Below are positions 62,705 to 64,000 of a stretch of 64,000 nt of DNA, in pieces. Every line of letters begins with the position of its first letter. Position 1 is the first letter of the stretch. A model generated the notes under the pieces. That model searched no databases. It saw only the letters and a program-made list of their open reading frames with translations, and was not told the origin of the DNA. Origin of the DNA: Alphaproteobacteria bacterium (GTDB taxonomy: Bacteria; Pseudomonadota; Alphaproteobacteria; Caulobacterales; Maricaulaceae); assembly GCA_016124675.1 (NCBI GenBank), contig WGNG01000008.1, positions 1-64,000 of the forward strand, written 5' to 3'. Both the position numbers and the translations under genes were made by a program.

Positions 62705-62971
62705 ATGAACAAATCCGAACTCGCCAAAGCGGTCTCCGACAAGGCGGGCATCACCCGCGCTCAGGCCGGTGACGCCATCGACGCCTTCATCGACGCCGTG
62801 GTCGGCGCCGCCAAAGGCCAGGACACCGTCCAGCTGGCCGGCTTTGGAACCTTCCACGCCAAGCACCGCGAAGCGCGTGAAGTGCGCAACCCGCGCACCG
62901 GCGAGAAAATCAAGGCGAAAGCCAAGACCTCGCTGGCCTTCCGTCCGGCTTCGGCCCTGAAGGACCTCTAG
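62705..62971 (+). CDS. HU-type DNA-binding protein
   Basis: 88 aa from ATG 62705 behind GGGGGG. NKSELAKAVSDKAGITRAQAGDAIDAFIDAV then VQLAGFGTFHAKHREAREVRNPRTGEKI is the HU arm with the conserved RNPRTG proline loop. Alphaproteobacterial HU homodimer type; HU rather than IHF from the N-terminus and single copy. A strong terminator follows. The gap 62495-62704 holds its promoter region but no gene. Confidence 0.94.
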   Translation: MNKSELAKAVSDKAGITRAQAGDAIDAFIDAVVGAAKGQDTVQLAGFGTFHAKHREAREVRNPRTGEKIKAKAKTSLAFRPASALKDL

Positions 62972-63022
62972 GACGGCTCAGGGCCGGACGCGCTTGCGCA
63001 CCGGCCCGGCCACCCAGACATG

Positions 63023-63055
63023 AAAACGCCGCCGGAGCGATCCGGCGGCGTTTTT
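63023..63055 (+). terminator. intrinsic terminator of the HU gene
   Basis: ACGCCGCCGGA (63026-63036), 4-nt loop, TCCGGCGGCGT (63041-63051), then a T-run; the A-run on the left extends the stem. 51 nt after the HU stop. Textbook form. Confidence 0.9.
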
Positions 63056-63131
63056 GTATGCGGCGATTAGTCCTGCTCCATGTGTGACGAAGGGCCTTGC
63101 CCGCGACCGGCGTCACGACCTAGTCAGTGTC

Positions 63132-63533
63132 ATGGCCTGGTCCGAGCCCCTTCGCAAACTCTTTGCCGTGCTCGCCCTGACCGGCGTGCTGACCGGTGGA
63201 TTGATACCGTCAGGCTGGATGCCCCAGGCCAGTGCCGACGGCCTGACGCTTGTGATCTGCACCGGTCAGGGGCCGGTCCAGATCCAGGTGGACGAGCACG
63301 GCGAGATCATTCATCCGGGTGATCCTGCGCCCGTAACCGGTGAAGCGCCTTGCAGCTTCTGCTCCACCGCCGGCGCTGTTCTCAGCGAAACAGCAGCCGC
63401 GCCGGTACCGGTAGACCGGTCCCAGGCTCGTGTCAGCGTGCTGACTCGGTCCCTCATCCTTGATCCGGCAGCCACCCCGCCCGGCTCACGCGGTCCACCC
63501 GCCTGTGTGAAACACACCAGACCCTTCGCCTGA
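63132..63533 (+). CDS. DUF2946-like exported protein
   Basis: 133 aa from ATG 63132. Hydrophobic N-terminal segment (LRKLFAVLALTGVLTGGLIPSGWMPQ), LTLVICTGQGP and a C-S-F-C pair near residue 76, which fits DUF2946-type small proteins that are often found beside metal-linked TonB receptors. The C-terminal third is Pro/Arg-rich. It precedes a TonB-dependent receptor by 66 bp on the same strand, so the pair may serve metal uptake or handling; the metal is unknown. Confidence 0.68.
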   Translation: MAWSEPLRKLFAVLALTGVLTGGLIPSGWMPQASADGLTLVICTGQGPVQIQVDEHGEIIHPGDPAPVTGEAPCSFCSTAGAVLSETAAAPVPVDRSQARVSVLTRSLILDPAATPPGSRGPPACVKHTRPFA

Positions 63534-63599
63534 TCCCCGAGCCGGTGCGCGCAACGGGGCGAAGGCCCCTGTTTCACACCATCTTTGCGGGAATTCCCC

Positions 63600-64000
63600 A
63601 TGAAAACTCTGCTTCTGTGCGGCGCTGCGGGCGCTGCTTTCCTGTCCGGATTCACATCGGCAGCCTTTGCTGAAACCGACGCCGGCCAAACCTCCGTGAC
63701 CGACCGCGTCGTGATCACCGGCTACCGGTTCAACGCCCCGGCAGAGGCCGCCGCCGCCGAGGCCAGCCGCCAGCCGGGCAATATCGCCGTGATCGAGGCG
63801 GGCAGCTTTGAGACGCGGTACGCGATCGGGTTTGCCGACACGCTTGCCTTTACCGCAGGCGTCGTTGCCCAGCCGCGCTTTGGCGAAGACGGGCGTCTGT
63901 CCATTCGCGGATCGGGCCTTGCCAACAATACGCACCTGCGCGGGGTGGAGCTGATCTTCAATGGCGTGCCGATGAACAATGCCGACGGGTTCGGTGATTA
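63600..64000 (+). CDS. TonB-dependent receptor, N-terminal part (runs off the right edge)
   Basis: 133 codons visible from ATG 63600. Signal peptide KTLLLCGAAGAAFLSGFTSAAFAE, then VTDRVVITGYRF (the TonB-box/plug entry region), IAVIEAGSFE, RFGEDGRLSIRGSGLANNT and LRGVELIFNGVPMNNADGFGD, which fit the plug domain of FecA-type receptors. The barrel lies beyond the window. Preceded by the DUF2946-like gene. Confidence 0.88.
   Translation, partial: MKTLLLCGAAGAAFLSGFTSAAFAETDAGQTSVTDRVVITGYRFNAPAEAAAAEASRQPGNIAVIEAGSFETRYAIGFADTLAFTAGVVAQPRFGEDGRLSIRGSGLANNTHLRGVELIFNGVPMNNADGFGD

Overview
The window is GC-rich, densely packed alphaproteobacterial chromosome. The complete complex I operon (nuoA to nuoN) runs on into birA, coaX, rnj, mce and a DUF1467 gene. 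An ATP12 chaperone, CrcB, RluA-type and HAD gene block and several DUF families are also alphaproteobacterial. Together these suggest a Caulobacterales/Maricaulales-type (Hyphomonadaceae-like) aerobic heterotroph. That placement is an inference from gene content; no rRNA is present.

Left edge (1-2 kb): the end of an integrated element. A P4-type tyrosine integrase faces away from a complete tRNA-Phe whose 3' end points at the integrase; the rest of the element lies off the left edge. The int region carries three copies of a 14-bp motif and a tRNA-like fragment.

2-23 kb: mostly core and transport genes. They comprise a TonB-dependent receptor, a convergent alginate-export-type porin, ruvX with two tandem AEC permeases, tRNA-Tyr with a cluster of hairpins, rlmB, an eight-repeat GIN/DUF2807 exported protein divergent from aidB, a sodium:solute symporter, and a minus-strand block (RidA, ATP12, HAD phosphatase, RluA synthase, CrcB). 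A sigma-70 family factor is divergent from a cysteine-rich MarR regulator with two near-identical 16-bp repeats between them. Further right are a Tat-exported nitroreductase with its own MarR regulator, rarA, a PTPS/QueD-like protein lacking the QueD cysteine, and rpmF with clear promoter and terminator.

23-33 kb: pyrG, eno (bracketed by two palindromic intergenic elements), a ThDP enzyme with a G11 tract upstream, an exported alpha/beta hydrolase, and a pair of amidohydrolases, one with the usual metal ligands and one without several of them.

33-53 kb: one long minus-strand operon for the 14 complex I subunits, with four small extra ORFs between nuo genes (hypothetical secreted, SnoaL-like, DUF2283, small membrane protein), followed by birA, coaX, rnj, mce and DUF1467.

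53-64 kb: a MacAB-type tripartite ABC exporter whose adaptor has an inserted Spy/CpxP-like helical segment, a DUF6460 protein, MscS, AMP nucleosidase, a Gfo/Idh/MocA dehydrogenase, an MDR-family reductase with a PaaI-type thioesterase, HU with a strong terminator, and at the right edge a DUF2946 protein followed by the start of a second TonB-dependent receptor. No rRNA, CRISPR array, transposase or convincing pseudogene was seen. Nothing here is certainly a new system. The best leads are the MarR/sigma divergent pair, the adaptor insertion, the degenerate amidohydrolase partner and the QueD-like protein without its catalytic cysteine.
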